Positions 36,946 through 46,787 are shown, counted from the stretch's first letter. The stretch: 64,000 bases of DNA from an uncultured Colwellia sp. (GCA_913058245.1 CAJXQJ010000001.1:62001-126000), one strand, 5' to 3'. Numbers and translations: made by a program. The notes: a model not told the origin generated them from the sequence alone.

Positions 36946-37908
36946 ATGAGATCTATCCCTGTTTTAACGAATGTTTTGTTGATGCCTAACGAGCATGTAT
37001 TGGGACCACTTGCTCGACAACATTTATATTCATCGTATAAGCGGTTTGTAGACTCTCTCAAGTTTATTACTAATGATAGACAGGCTTTGCAGGTTAGTAG
37101 TATTTGGCGTAATGCATACAAAGATATATATCGTTATTGGGGGGATGGAGAAGGACTGGATAAGTTCGCGAAGCGGCATACTCTTGTAAATTATTATCAG
37201 CCTTTTCATACACTGTCATTTAACGAAATTATATCAAGTAGCGCAGAGCTAAGGCCTCCGTCTTCTCGTGTTGTTGGTTACACCGATAATTGGCGCTTCT
37301 GTATTGATTGTGCGATTGAAGATGTCGAAATTAATGCAACACCTCATTTTCATATTAATCATCAAATACCAGGTATAACCCAGTGCCTAAAGCACAATAC
37401 CCCTCTTAAAACAGGTTGTTTAAGTTGCGGGAATGAATGGCTTAATTTATTGAAAATCATCATGCCTTCATCATCAGGGGTATGTGATAAATGCCAAGGT
37501 AATCTTCTTACTATTAATTCGTATCAGGATGATGATACCCATTGGCTTCAAACAACGAGTTTGCAATTGTTTGAAGGAGTTTATTCGGATATTAATTTAG
37601 AGTCTGTTCAAAAAGCGTATCGAAAATGGATAGGCATTGGCTCTCGCCAGGGAGTGCTAAATTTGAAAGAACGGAAAATTGTACGAGATGCACAGAAGCA
37701 TTTAGATAACCATTTCTCTCTTGAATTTTATCGACTGTTTTTTACTAATGCAGATTTAAAGTCTAAACAAAGGCGAGTGCCTGTTTTGAACCTTTATGAA
37801 GCAGCATTTAACGAAGGGAAATTTATCCATCCTTTAGTTCATCTCGTATTAATTCGTTGTCTTTTTGGCTCTGTCGAAAACTTTGTTGAGAATGAAATGC
37901 ATGAATAA
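36946..37908 (+). CDS. tniQ: TniQ-family protein (short)
   Basis: TniQ proteins choose the target. The 320-residue protein has the TniQ fold with two Cys/His clusters: FCIDCAIEDVEINATPHFHI with IPGITQCLKHN, then GCLSCGNEW and GVCDKCQGN. It has no long C-terminal DNA-binding extension, unlike the next gene. It follows tnsC by 2 bp and overlaps the start of tnsD. In Tn6022-type elements the equivalent is TniD. A short TniQ next to a long TnsD also occurs in CRISPR-associated elements, but no Cas genes are here. Confidence 0.85.
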   Translation: MRSIPVLTNVLLMPNEHVLGPLARQHLYSSYKRFVDSLKFITNDRQALQVSSIWRNAYKDIYRYWGDGEGLDKFAKRHTLVNYYQPFHTLSFNEIISSSAELRPPSSRVVGYTDNWRFCIDCAIEDVEINATPHFHINHQIPGITQCLKHNTPLKTGCLSCGNEWLNLLKIIMPSSSGVCDKCQGNLLTINSYQDDDTHWLQTTSLQLFEGVYSDINLESVQKAYRKWIGIGSRQGVLNLKERKIVRDAQKHLDNHFSLEFYRLFFTNADLKSKQRRVPVLNLYEAAFNEGKFIHPLVHLVLIRCLFGSVENFVENEMHE

Positions 37909-39352
37909 GCTTCATCGTTTTTCATTTGTACCCAATCCAGCTTCGGATGAAACGGTTTATAGTTGGATAAGCCGATATCATTTAATGTCTGGGTATGACT
38001 CTTTTCGCAATACCACATTAGCATTGCTAGGTGTTCATGAAGAAAGGGCAACAAACGAATTTCCATGTTTTATACCTAGTTTATCTCAGATGACGAAAGT
38101 CGCGGTAAATGACATTATTAAACAAATGACCCCGTATCATTACTTTGCTCCATTTTTAGATGCGGCAACTAGAAAGTCTTTTTTTAAATGCTTGGAAAAA
38201 GGTTGTACTTCAAACTTACAGTCTTCTTTAGGGATGGTGGCTAACAGAATAACCCCAGGTCAGTTTTTGTATTGTTGTTGTGATTGTATTGCTGAAGATA
38301 CAGATAAATTTGGCTTTCCATACTGGCATGTTGAGCACCAACTAACAGGTGTGTCTGTGTGCAGTAAACACCATCAATTATTACACCCTGTTTATCGTGT
38401 AACTAGAAAGGTGCCAATTTTACCAGAAGCAATACCTGAGCCTGACTCTCGACCGCAAGATGACAGACTAGCTAATTTAATTTCAACAGAGCTGAGTTCT
38501 CATGTGTCGCTAAATACCGATAACATTCTTATTGCTTATAAAGCGAGGCTCAACTCCATGGGCTTTATAACTGTATGCGGTAGGTTACGTTTGAAGTTAT
38601 TAAGAGAGGCTTTAAAAGATTATTTGAATAAGTTAACGCCAGGCTTATTGGTTTGTGAGTTATTAAAAAAGCAGCTAATTAAGCATCGGTATCCTGAGTG
38701 CTTGTTTTATGCTCCGAATGCATCACATCATCCAATTAAGCACTTAATAATGATTGATTATTTGTTTGGCAGCTGGCGTAAGTTTTCTGAATTAGTGAAT
38801 TCTAATCTTGCTGAAAGTATGGCTCCTCAGCCTGTTCATGTAACACAGCCAATAATGTTAAGTGCAGAGGCAATAACTAAGATAAGTAACGGAATAAGCT
38901 TACGAAAAGTCAGCGTGGACGAAGGCCTGAGTGTTACAACACTTAAGATATTAGCTCACAGAGAAGGTTTAGATATAAACCTGAGACCAAGCAAAATTTT
39001 CAAATATATGGAGCGTAGCATTTGGCTTAAGTTAATGGTTGGGAATACTACTTCAAGTATTGCTGATGAATTTTCTATTTCAGTTGGCGCTGTAGAAGTG
39101 ATTTTAAGAAAGTTTCCTGATTTAGTTGTATTGAGAAAACGTATTCGAGTTTATAAACAACAAATAAGGCACAGGAAAGCCCTGTTGGGCTTTTTAAACG
39201 AGAACACCAATCCTTCGAGAGGATTAGTTCAAAAAACGATTAGAGCGTCTTATACGTGGCTATTTAAACATGATAAAGAGTGGCTCTACCAAAACCTTCC
39301 TGCTGAAATACCAAGAGAGCAAAGATATGCCTGTAAGAGCAGTAAACTTTAA
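37892..39352 (+). CDS. tnsD: TnsD-like TniQ protein, probable gcvP-site recognition factor
   Basis: This is the longer TniQ homologue, about 486 residues from ATG 37892 (ATG 37901 is also possible). The N-terminus shows FSFVPNPASDETVYSWISRYH, the TniQ opening, followed by FLYCCCDCIAEDTDKFGFPYWHVEHQ and TGVSVCSKHHQLLHPVY as zinc-ligand regions. A C-terminal extension (about 300-486) has helix-turn-helix-like segments, as in sequence-specific TnsD proteins. The start overlaps tniQ. It is the best candidate to bind the gcvP 3' end, which is inferred from insertion sites and not shown. Confidence 0.85.
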   Translation: MKCMNKLHRFSFVPNPASDETVYSWISRYHLMSGYDSFRNTTLALLGVHEERATNEFPCFIPSLSQMTKVAVNDIIKQMTPYHYFAPFLDAATRKSFFKCLEKGCTSNLQSSLGMVANRITPGQFLYCCCDCIAEDTDKFGFPYWHVEHQLTGVSVCSKHHQLLHPVYRVTRKVPILPEAIPEPDSRPQDDRLANLISTELSSHVSLNTDNILIAYKARLNSMGFITVCGRLRLKLLREALKDYLNKLTPGLLVCELLKKQLIKHRYPECLFYAPNASHHPIKHLIMIDYLFGSWRKFSELVNSNLAESMAPQPVHVTQPIMLSAEAITKISNGISLRKVSVDEGLSVTTLKILAHREGLDINLRPSKIFKYMERSIWLKLMVGNTTSSIADEFSISVGAVEVILRKFPDLVVLRKRIRVYKQQIRHRKALLGFLNENTNPSRGLVQKTIRASYTWLFKHDKEWLYQNLPAEIPREQRYACKSSKL

Positions 39353-39758
39353 ACCTTCCAGAAAAACTAAGTTGAAATTGAGAAAATTAGCAAAGCGTTA
39401 TGAAGTTTCTATAAATATTGAAGAAAGTGAAAATGAAAAAGTATATGTAAGGGTCATGAAAATACTCCAATCAGACTACGCGATGAATTTTCAAATTAGT
39501 GACAGAAGTTCATTATACGAAGAAATCGAAGAAAAGGTTGGTGAGGTTATTATGTGTTACAGAATGAAGTTACCAATAGTTTTGTTTAATGAACTAAATA
39601 AACAATTTAAGCAAAAACACTCATTAATTGCTCGGTGGTACAGGAGACCTAAGGCACCTTTGGAAGGGAAGCGCCCAATTGATGTGTTAAAAGAAGATGG
39701 CGGCCTTGATAAAGTCATGGGCATGCTAGAACGTATGAAAACCGGCGACTTTTCTTAA
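39327..39758 (+). CDS. MbcA/ParS/Xre-type (DUF2384) protein
   Basis: The 143-residue protein starts MPVRAVNFKPSRKTK (ATG 39327, chosen over an upstream in-frame start because AGAGAGC precedes it). The C-terminal 45 residues (ARWYRRPKAPLEGKRPIDVL and then GGLDKVMGMLERMKTG) match the toxin-binding domain of MbcA/ParS/Xre antitoxins. No RES or MbcT toxin gene lies beside it. It overlaps the end of tnsD and precedes a phosphatase-like gene by 3 bp. It may be an element maintenance or regulatory factor, equivalent in position to the small orf after tniE in Tn6022-type elements. Confidence 0.7.
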   Translation: MPVRAVNFKPSRKTKLKLRKLAKRYEVSINIEESENEKVYVRVMKILQSDYAMNFQISDRSSLYEEIEEKVGEVIMCYRMKLPIVLFNELNKQFKQKHSLIARWYRRPKAPLEGKRPIDVLKEDGGLDKVMGMLERMKTGDFS

Positions 39759-39761
39759 TCT

Positions 39762-40097
39762 ATGCGTATTTTATTTCTCTGCACTGCGAACTTGCACCGC
39801 TCTAGAACGGCTGAAGATTACTTTAAATCTAAGTATAATCGTCACGAATTTAAATCAGCTGGTCTTAGTGATAAGTATTGTAAGAAATATGGCACAACGC
39901 TTTGTACTACCACGTTACTGGATTGGGCAGATAAAGTGTTTGTAATGGAAGATATGCATGTAGAGAGAATCGCTATTTATGCAGGTGAAAATTATCTTGG
40001 TAAACTTGAAATACTTAACATTGAAGACGTGTACAAATACATGCAAAAGGAATTAATTGAAAAGCTTAAAAAGTTAGAACATACAATACTTAGATAA
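39762..40097 (+). CDS. Low-molecular-weight tyrosine phosphatase-like protein
   Basis: The 111-residue protein begins MRILFLCTANLHRSRTAED with the phosphatase loop C7-X5-R13. It is shorter than classical LMW phosphatases (about 150) and resembles the small COG4551 group, with an ILNIEDVYKYMQ region supplying an acidic residue. It is 3 bp after the DUF2384 gene, so the two are co-transcribed with the tns operon. The substrate is unknown; a role in regulating transposition or cargo is speculation. Confidence 0.8.
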   Translation: MRILFLCTANLHRSRTAEDYFKSKYNRHEFKSAGLSDKYCKKYGTTLCTTTLLDWADKVFVMEDMHVERIAIYAGENYLGKLEILNIEDVYKYMQKELIEKLKKLEHTILR

Positions 40098-40415
40098 TAG
40101 AGAATAGTTGTTTGGGGAGATAAAATAGAGCAAGGAGTTTAAGTTGGCTACGCGTTTATTTATTCTAAGTATTGAAGAGCGTTTAATCTTTTGCTAATTT
40201 ATATTCAAGCTTTATCACAGGCGGTTACGTCTGATAATAGTATTTATGCATGATACCCGTGACGGGAAATTGCAAGGCTGGCAGCCTTTCTATTAGATAC
40301 AAACCCTTTAGGTTGTATGGTGATATTAAATTGGCGGTAATCGAGTACGATACCGGGTTCGCAGCATATAGAGGTCCCTACTGGCCTGCGGCATTAATTT
40401 ATATCGAATATAACT
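40098..40415. other. Non-coding spacer after the transposition operon
   Basis: 318 bp without a supported gene; a short ORF in it overlaps the next gene and is a shadow. A small AGGCTGGCAGCCT palindrome lies near 40274-40286. The end should contain the promoter of the nuclease gene at 40416. Confidence 0.4.
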
Positions 40416-40811
40416 ATGCCTGTAAAAAACTCAACTCCAGCAAACCAATCTTTAAAACATTACAAAAGCCTTTCATATGAAACACTAGCAGCAAGCTGGC
40501 TGCTCAATGATGGTTGGGATGTTTTTCTTCCCATGATAGATCATGGTTTAAAAACCGATTTTGTTATCTCTGATGGCGATGATTTTTATCGCATCCAAGT
40601 TAAATCAATTGAAACCAATGATGAAGAAATTCTAGTAGAAAATAAATGGGGTGACGCAAAAATTGACTACATCATTTATTTTTCAAGAGTTGGTAATTGG
40701 GGTTATATCACGCCACCTTTCAGGCAAATACGAAAACGATTGAATGCCAAAGGCCACGTTAGGTTTCATCAACACCCTAAAAACTTCACTAAAGCGTTTA
40801 AATTGATATGA
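40416..40811 (+). CDS. Small PD-(D/E)XK-like nuclease
   Basis: The 131-residue protein has the order expected of a minimal PD-(D/E)XK nuclease: an N-terminal helix with Glu (YETLAASWLLNDGWDVFLPM), Asp in HGLKTDFVISDGD and QVKS in YRIQVKSIET (about residues 67-71). A following aromatic region (DYIIYFSRVGNWGYITPP) completes the fold. It stands alone on the plus strand, convergent with the WYL regulator. A Holliday-junction-resolvase or restriction role is possible. Confidence 0.72.
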   Translation: MPVKNSTPANQSLKHYKSLSYETLAASWLLNDGWDVFLPMIDHGLKTDFVISDGDDFYRIQVKSIETNDEEILVENKWGDAKIDYIIYFSRVGNWGYITPPFRQIRKRLNAKGHVRFHQHPKNFTKAFKLI

Positions 40812-40869
40812 TGTTGATAAATGAATAGTTAGTTGTATCAACTGTTAGCTAATACAACTAACTAAAAAA

Positions 40870-41742
40870 TTAATCATTAAATCCATCAAAATTAGGAGCT
40901 AGGTGGAGACCTTCTACTCCGTATAATGCCAAGCGATTTTTAAGTTTTAATCTAAAGTAATGTTCTTCAACGATAGGATCTTTTGAGCAATCAACATATA
41001 ACTTTTGAAGTAAGTAACCAACTGATGATGCTCGTACTCGTTTGTGAAGAATCCCATCAGTCATGTTGAATTCATTTAAAACGCCACTTGAATCTTTTAA
41101 GCTAGGGTGAGGAATAATTTCTAAATCGACTTGACGATTCCATTGAACATCTTCGTTCTGAAGCTCTTTAGGCAATACTGGTTCTTCAATAGTATGAGCA
41201 ATTTTAAATCTAGAAATTACAAAATCGGCAAATCTACCCTTTGTTCTATCATAAGCCCTTAAGTGCCATCTTGAACCATTAAACATGTAAGAGTGTGGAA
41301 TTAGTATTTTTTCACTTGCACCACTTGAGTTGGAGAAATACTCACATTTAATAGGAGCTCGTTGAAGAATTCCTTTAGTTATTGTTGTAACAACCTCAAT
41401 ATCAGGTTCATCAATAATATCGATCACTTCACTCGATATATAAGACTTTGTATTAGCTTGAATTTCATTTCCTGTAAGTTGTGCTAAAACCTCTGAAGAT
41501 TTGAATTTGAATAGCTCTTTCCAATCCTCACTTAAGAAATAGTTTTTTGAATTTGATGAATCAGAGATGTTGTTTGGCATCAGATTTTTATATTCAGCAA
41601 TATCTCTACTTGCAGCCGCAGTTCCTATCCCAAACTTCTTAATAAGATCAGCTCTGGTAAAGCTACCTAGAAATCTTAGGCAAAACTCTATGTACCTTAA
41701 TCGGCTTACTTGTTGTGAAGGTAAATGTTTGAGATCAATCAT
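40870..41742 (-). CDS. BrxR/CapW-type WYL-domain transcription regulator
   Basis: The 290-residue protein has an N-terminal winged helix (LRYIEFCLRFLGSFTRADLI and GIGTAAASRDIAEYKNL, about 13-55), a WYL domain (NGSRWHLRAYDRTKGRFADF, about 155-175) and a C-terminal WCX extension. This is the architecture of BrxR/CapW regulators that repress phage-defence operons until a signal is sensed. It is divergent from the DUF2188/helicase operon, as expected for a regulator of that operon. Confidence 0.88.
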   Translation of the reverse strand: MIDLKHLPSQQVSRLRYIEFCLRFLGSFTRADLIKKFGIGTAAASRDIAEYKNLMPNNISDSSNSKNYFLSEDWKELFKFKSSEVLAQLTGNEIQANTKSYISSEVIDIIDEPDIEVVTTITKGILQRAPIKCEYFSNSSGASEKILIPHSYMFNGSRWHLRAYDRTKGRFADFVISRFKIAHTIEEPVLPKELQNEDVQWNRQVDLEIIPHPSLKDSSGVLNEFNMTDGILHKRVRASSVGYLLQKLYVDCSKDPIVEEHYFRLKLKNRLALYGVEGLHLAPNFDGFND

Positions 41743-41797
41743 CTTTAAGCGTCGTTTATTTATAATAAGGTTTGTATAGCATAGATTTCAATTGAGT

Positions 41798-41841
41798 ACA
41801 AATATGGCACTGTAATCATACCTGTAAGATTCTATATTTGT
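41798..41841. promoter_or_regulatory. Candidate WYL-regulator operator
   Basis: ACAAATAT at 41798-41805 is matched by ATATTTGT at 41834-41841 in the divergent intergenic region. BrxR/CapW proteins bind inverted repeats in this position; the assignment is inference because the arms are short and AT-rich. Confidence 0.35.
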
Positions 41842-41970
41842 TTTATAATTGGATCTTGACTGTATCATAAGTATACGGTAGATTGTTATTTGAACTGAAA
41901 AGGGTGTTAAATGAACACCCTAATATGTTTGTTATATAGGTTTATTAAATTGTTTATTAAGGGGTAGAAA

Positions 41971-42195
41971 ATGTCAGGAAAAAATCAACATGTAGTACCA
42001 CATGACTCTGGTTGGGCTGTTAAAGGCGCTGGTAACTCTAAAGCTACATCAGTTCACAGCACGCAGGCAGAAGCGGCAGCACAGGCTCGCTCTATCGCAC
42101 AGAATCAAGGTTCAGAAATGCTAATACATGGTAAGAACGGTCAAATCAGAGAGAAAAATAGTTACGGTAATGATCCATATCCACCGAAAGGCTAA
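41971..42195 (+). CDS. DUF2188-type small protein
   Basis: The 74-residue protein (NQHVVPHDSGWAVKGAGNSK..., then AEAAAQARSIAQNQGSEMLI and HGKNGQIREKNSYGND) matches the DUF2188 pattern, a short domain with a single repeat unit. It has a GGGGTAG ribosome site. It is the first gene rightward of the divergent WYL promoter, 101 bp before the helicase. DUF2188 proteins are common near mobile and defence loci and their function is not established. Confidence 0.8.
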   Translation: MSGKNQHVVPHDSGWAVKGAGNSKATSVHSTQAEAAAQARSIAQNQGSEMLIHGKNGQIREKNSYGNDPYPPKG

Positions 42196-42296
42196 GTGTT
42201 TTAGTGGCTTTAAATGTAATTACTGCTGGTAGGCAAAACTACGGTATTTCTTATTATGTAATGTAATTTGAAGATTAATAGTATTAGAGGTTATTC

Positions 42297-45200
42297 ATGA
42301 AATGGACTAATGGAAAAAAAGAGCAGCTATTTGTTATTGCTAAGGTGCATGATAAAAAGTTAATAGCTTTGAAGGAAGTAAATGAGTCAAGTGAGGTAAT
42401 ACATTGTATTGCTGAACAAGTTGATGAAGAACCTCGTGCTGTTTTATTCATGTTAGCTAAAATGGGATTTTTTAAGGCTAATAACCGTACTAGTTATAGA
42501 GATGGTGTTTTTTATAAAAGAGATGCTAACGTTTCTATTGAGCAGTTTAGTATTCATCCACAATTTGAAAAATTATCTACAGAAAGAGCAACTCAACTTG
42601 AGTTGGCACTAACCGAATTGATCAAAATCAATAGTCCACTGCAAGATTGCTTATCTCTATTAAGTGTGCAATTCGAGGTAAGTGAACTGAATATAAAGTA
42701 TGAATTAGTTAGGGCAGGTCTTCTAGTTCATGATGGTGCTAAAGGGTATCAATTTTCAGACAGAACATACCTTCAAGAAGACGAACCTATAGCTGTTTCC
42801 GTTGGTAAGTTACAACCCGAAAATAAACTGAAAGATGCAGTTAATAAATATAGGGCTCATGCATCCCAATTGTATAATGTAACTAACCACAATAGGCCTT
42901 GTTTGATTCAATCAAATGATGGTACTGGCTTTGGTAAATCCTACGGTGTTATTTCCGAGTACATCGATTATTCCATTAAGCCAAATATTAGCGGTCAATT
43001 TACAAATCTTGTTTTTGTTAGTCCACAAAAATCACAATTTGATTTTGATTCAAGCTTAGTTAGTAAAGCACACAACGCCGGTATTGAGTTTGTCGCGTTT
43101 CTTTCTATGTTAGATCTGACAGATCTCGATTTTGAGAGTTGGGTTAGCTCACCAAATGGCGAAAAAATAAAAAATAGTGTTCTTTACACAACGTGGATTA
43201 AGAAGAAAACCAAGTATAAATCATTAGAAAAAGGGTTAACTAGGCTTGCACAGTCAGTAAGAACAGTTGAATCACTTCAAAACCGTATTAATACGGAGGT
43301 AAAAACCTATGAAGCGGATAATGCAGAGCTTATAAGTGACTTGAAGAAGCAACTTGAAGAACAGCGCAGAAATATGGAAAAAACGTTGTTTGATTTATCT
43401 TTGGCCTGCTTAAATTATAATTCTTCCCCCGTGGATTTAGAGGCTTTGTTTGAGTCTAATACTGAATTAGACATGCTTCGAACTGCAATTATTAAACACT
43501 GTATTCCGTTTTCTGTAGCAATGGTTAAACCTTGTATCATGCTTGCTACAACTAACAAGTTTGATCTTAATATTCGGTTGCCTCAAAAAAATCATCAAGG
43601 ACTGTTTTCCTTTAAATCAATGCCATTTGATTGCATTGTTGGTGGAAAAAAGCATCTGACGGATTCTAATATTAGAACCGGTATTCACCTGTCTGATAAA
43701 CATGAGAAAAGAGTCGAGTTTTTAAAAGAGGACTTTTTCGAGGCTGATGATTCTAATTACTTCCGTGATAAAGGAATAGGCTTTACAGTTGTCATCGATG
43801 AATTACATGATGCACACAAGCTTTTCTCTGATTCTGCAACGACTACTTTAATTACCCCAGACATTCAGCTAGCCCATGTATTTGCCGGTGTTTATCGAAT
43901 ATATATGCAAGCAACGGAAACCGTTGAAAGTGATATTGAATACACGCCATTTTACGCTGATAAGTTAGCTTTTATAGAAAAGATTAAAGATAACCTTTCT
44001 AAATATTGTGATTTATCGGCGGGTCTCAATTTGAAATCAGTCTTAACTACATTTGCAGGAAATATTGATTTTGTTCAGATAAGGCATGGTGATGCAGAGC
44101 AAATAATTAATCTAACAAGAAATGCTTTTTGTTTTACCCCTAAGCGTTATTTTAATGAAGATGGCCTAAAAAGAATTAAAGTTCGATTAGCTCATGGTAC
44201 GGGTACATGCCAGCTTTATTATACTACCGATGAATCTGATAACACTTTATCGCTGCATGATGTTTATCAAGTAACTATGGCGGTTTTAGCAGCAGCAGCT
44301 AAAGAGTTCAAATCATCATCTGAATTTGTTAAGTCACTGAAACAAGGCGGAGATAGTAGCCAAAACTACCCGTTATACAAATTCATGAAGAAAGCCAGAA
44401 CGGTAGCATCTGAAGTTGAAAGCATGTTTGATCGCCCTGATGAGAGTGAGGAAATTCAGATTGATCATTTTTATACATACTTTCACCCAAAAACGGTGTT
44501 TTCTTTAATCCCACAAAAGTTACTTGAATTTAGAGAGCCGTCATTAGAAAAGCTCACTTATGTAAATTTTTCTTTGAACTTAATTAAAGAGCAACCCGAA
44601 GTTTCAATTCTACGGATGCTGCACAATACACAAAATGCAGTAATAGCGCTAAGTGCTACAAGTGGCATAAATAAAAATATTGTTGGTCAATATAACCAAC
44701 CTTTTTTGAGAAAATACTGTTGTGAAGGTACTAATAACCTAGGCGTAGAAATTGTTGTTAGAGATTCAAATTCAAAAGATACACTCGTTAATTTAAGAGA
44801 AACAAGAGCTGAATTGAGGAAAGTTCAGTTTCACGTGTTTGATGAAAACCGTGAAGTTATAGATGAACGTGTACTCACAGATGATTTTAAGGCTACTTTT
44901 GAGCTCTGGTATCGCAAGTTAAAAGATTACAGCTATAAGCAAGATAAATACAAAACGATTGAATTTAAAAGGCAATTATCAGCCTGGTTACTTTGTGCAT
45001 ATGATGGAAAACATACACTATCTTTAGCGTTATCGGGTAACTTTTTAGGATCCTTAAAAAAATATGTAATGGCAATAAGGGCAGGAAAAGCTGCTAAACC
45101 TGAAGGATTTAGAGGGTTAGATAAAAAGGGAAGAATATTCCAATTTACTCCTTTCCAAGGTAAACCTGTAATTCAAACTGTGCTTTTTAATGCTGAGCTT

Positions 45201-46787
45201 AATAAAGAGGTTGATGTTAGAAAGTTTGTTCAAGTTGATTCAAACAATTTGAAGTTGGCGTTTATGTCTACCTACAAAGGTGCCGGCACAGGGTTAAACT
45301 ATTTTGTTGAATACCTCAATGAACCGGGGAGTAGATTCGAGGTTGATTTTGAGCGACTGGTGTTAGTTAACTCTCCTTTCTGGAGCCAAGTTATAAAAGA
45401 TAGTGCAACCGGCGAAAAAACGCTTTATTCGTTAGCTAATTGTCTATCAATAATGAAGCGCATTTCAGATACTTCTGAAGACAAAGCACTTAGCGAGTTT
45501 GAGGTAAATCTCGTTCATGGTAAAGATTACCGATTCTTGAATTATGAACATGAACTTGAGTTACTGAAAGCTATTATGCAAGCCATTGGTCGCATTGAAA
45601 GAAAAGATGCGAATATGCTTAGTGAAATATATATGGCATCTGATATTGCTGATATAGCGGCTGTTCAATTTTCGAGGTTATCTAAAGACCCTAAAAATGA
45701 CATTTTTTTCGAAAGTATGTCGTTACTAAATCATCGCTTTAAAACTGAATGTCACGAAAGAAGCCTTGAGGTCGGATTCAAAACAGAGTCTGAGAGAGAG
45801 GCGTTTGAATTAGAGGTCAAATCATCAGGAGAGCTTTTGAATGAATTTTTTGAAGTAACAGTCCCCGAGATTATTGAAGACGCCCGAAGAGGTGATGATG
45901 ATTCTATGGAGTTTAATGAATTATTAAGAAAGATAACGTCTGTCAGTAACCCAGAAAAGTACATTCAACAATTACAAGCATCTCAAATAGCAAAAAGTGA
46001 TAAATTGGTCGCCGCAGCAATTGATAAAATGTACATACGGTTAGACGGAAATAAGCAGAGTTTAAAGCTCTGTTACAGCGATAAATCCCCAGAAGTATTG
46101 ACTGATATAGTCAATGGCGATCGCCTATATCGTCCAGAAAAAATGATATCTTTAGACTACACCAGTAAAATGGAATTCACTCAAGATAACCTTGTCACAA
46201 CGCTCGTTCGTGAAAGTGCATCAATATCCTTAGGTGCTTTCCAAAAGTATTTACCTCATCCTAAATTTATCAAATTGATTAAAGGTAATGTAGGAGAACA
46301 CTTATTTTCTATGCTCCTAGATAAACTTAACGTTACTCCGCTATCTACTCAGGAAGTTATTAAAAGGGTTGGAAAAAGAGCGTATGAGCTTTTTGACTTT
46401 TATGTAGAAGTCGAGGGAATGCTGTTATGCATTGATGTTAAAAATTGGTCATCTAGTTTAGATAAAGCAGTGCTTTCCAAAAGTACTCATAAAAAAGCAC
46501 TATCAAAGGTTAATACTATCTCAGGCTACGTTGGTGGTAAGTATGATGAAGTTCATTACATGTATGTAAATGGTCGCTTGGAGAATAACTCATTGAACCA
46601 TGAGCAAGAGGTTGATAGCAGCGGAAAACTTTACTATTTGAACCTTTTTAAAGAAGAATCTAGCTATAAACCAAAACACAGAAGAAATGGGGATGGTGAG
46701 ATCACGCCATATTTTGAAGGTAGCCAACTTAAACAAAGAGTTGCACTCAACAGTGTTGTATCAACCTTACTACAAGGAAATGTGTAA
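42297..46787 (+). CDS. Very large SF2 helicase with C-terminal PD-(D/E)XK nuclease (DdmD-like candidate)
   Basis: The 1496-residue protein has Walker A DGTGFGKSYG (about 207-216), a coiled-coil insert (about 310-370), Walker B VVIDELHDAH (about 498-507), a SAT-like motif (IALSATSGI) and SF2 motif VI QAIGRIERKD (about 1095-1104). Its C-terminus has nuclease residues near E1334 (VGEHLF), D1366 (LFDFYVEV) and D1380-V-K1382 (IDVKNW). Helicase plus C-terminal nuclease followed by a partner of about 680 residues overlapping by 1 bp resembles DdmDE plasmid-defence operons, where DdmD is about 1190 residues. The match is architectural; I could not align sequences. Confidence 0.78.
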   Translation: MKWTNGKKEQLFVIAKVHDKKLIALKEVNESSEVIHCIAEQVDEEPRAVLFMLAKMGFFKANNRTSYRDGVFYKRDANVSIEQFSIHPQFEKLSTERATQLELALTELIKINSPLQDCLSLLSVQFEVSELNIKYELVRAGLLVHDGAKGYQFSDRTYLQEDEPIAVSVGKLQPENKLKDAVNKYRAHASQLYNVTNHNRPCLIQSNDGTGFGKSYGVISEYIDYSIKPNISGQFTNLVFVSPQKSQFDFDSSLVSKAHNAGIEFVAFLSMLDLTDLDFESWVSSPNGEKIKNSVLYTTWIKKKTKYKSLEKGLTRLAQSVRTVESLQNRINTEVKTYEADNAELISDLKKQLEEQRRNMEKTLFDLSLACLNYNSSPVDLEALFESNTELDMLRTAIIKHCIPFSVAMVKPCIMLATTNKFDLNIRLPQKNHQGLFSFKSMPFDCIVGGKKHLTDSNIRTGIHLSDKHEKRVEFLKEDFFEADDSNYFRDKGIGFTVVIDELHDAHKLFSDSATTTLITPDIQLAHVFAGVYRIYMQATETVESDIEYTPFYADKLAFIEKIKDNLSKYCDLSAGLNLKSVLTTFAGNIDFVQIRHGDAEQIINLTRNAFCFTPKRYFNEDGLKRIKVRLAHGTGTCQLYYTTDESDNTLSLHDVYQVTMAVLAAAAKEFKSSSEFVKSLKQGGDSSQNYPLYKFMKKARTVASEVESMFDRPDESEEIQIDHFYTYFHPKTVFSLIPQKLLEFREPSLEKLTYVNFSLNLIKEQPEVSILRMLHNTQNAVIALSATSGINKNIVGQYNQPFLRKYCCEGTNNLGVEIVVRDSNSKDTLVNLRETRAELRKVQFHVFDENREVIDERVLTDDFKATFELWYRKLKDYSYKQDKYKTIEFKRQLSAWLLCAYDGKHTLSLALSGNFLGSLKKYVMAIRAGKAAKPEGFRGLDKKGRIFQFTPFQGKPVIQTVLFNAELNKEVDVRKFVQVDSNNLKLAFMSTYKGAGTGLNYFVEYLNEPGSRFEVDFERLVLVNSPFWSQVIKDSATGEKTLYSLANCLSIMKRISDTSEDKALSEFEVNLVHGKDYRFLNYEHELELLKAIMQAIGRIERKDANMLSEIYMASDIADIAAVQFSRLSKDPKNDIFFESMSLLNHRFKTECHERSLEVGFKTESEREAFELEVKSSGELLNEFFEVTVPEIIEDARRGDDDSMEFNELLRKITSVSNPEKYIQQLQASQIAKSDKLVAAAIDKMYIRLDGNKQSLKLCYSDKSPEVLTDIVNGDRLYRPEKMISLDYTSKMEFTQDNLVTTLVRESASISLGAFQKYLPHPKFIKLIKGNVGEHLFSMLLDKLNVTPLSTQEVIKRVGKRAYELFDFYVEVEGMLLCIDVKNWSSSLDKAVLSKSTHKKALSKVNTISGYVGGKYDEVHYMYVNGRLENNSLNHEQEVDSSGKLYYLNLFKEESSYKPKHRRNGDGEITPYFEGSQLKQRVALNSVVSTLLQGNV

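Noticed and set aside
38865-39270. Helix-turn-helix segment as a separate gene
   Set aside because: It is continuous with the TnsD-like frame and fits its C-terminal DNA-binding extension.
40250-40480. 76-codon ORF before the small nuclease
   Set aside because: It overlaps the nuclease gene in another frame and has no supporting motif.
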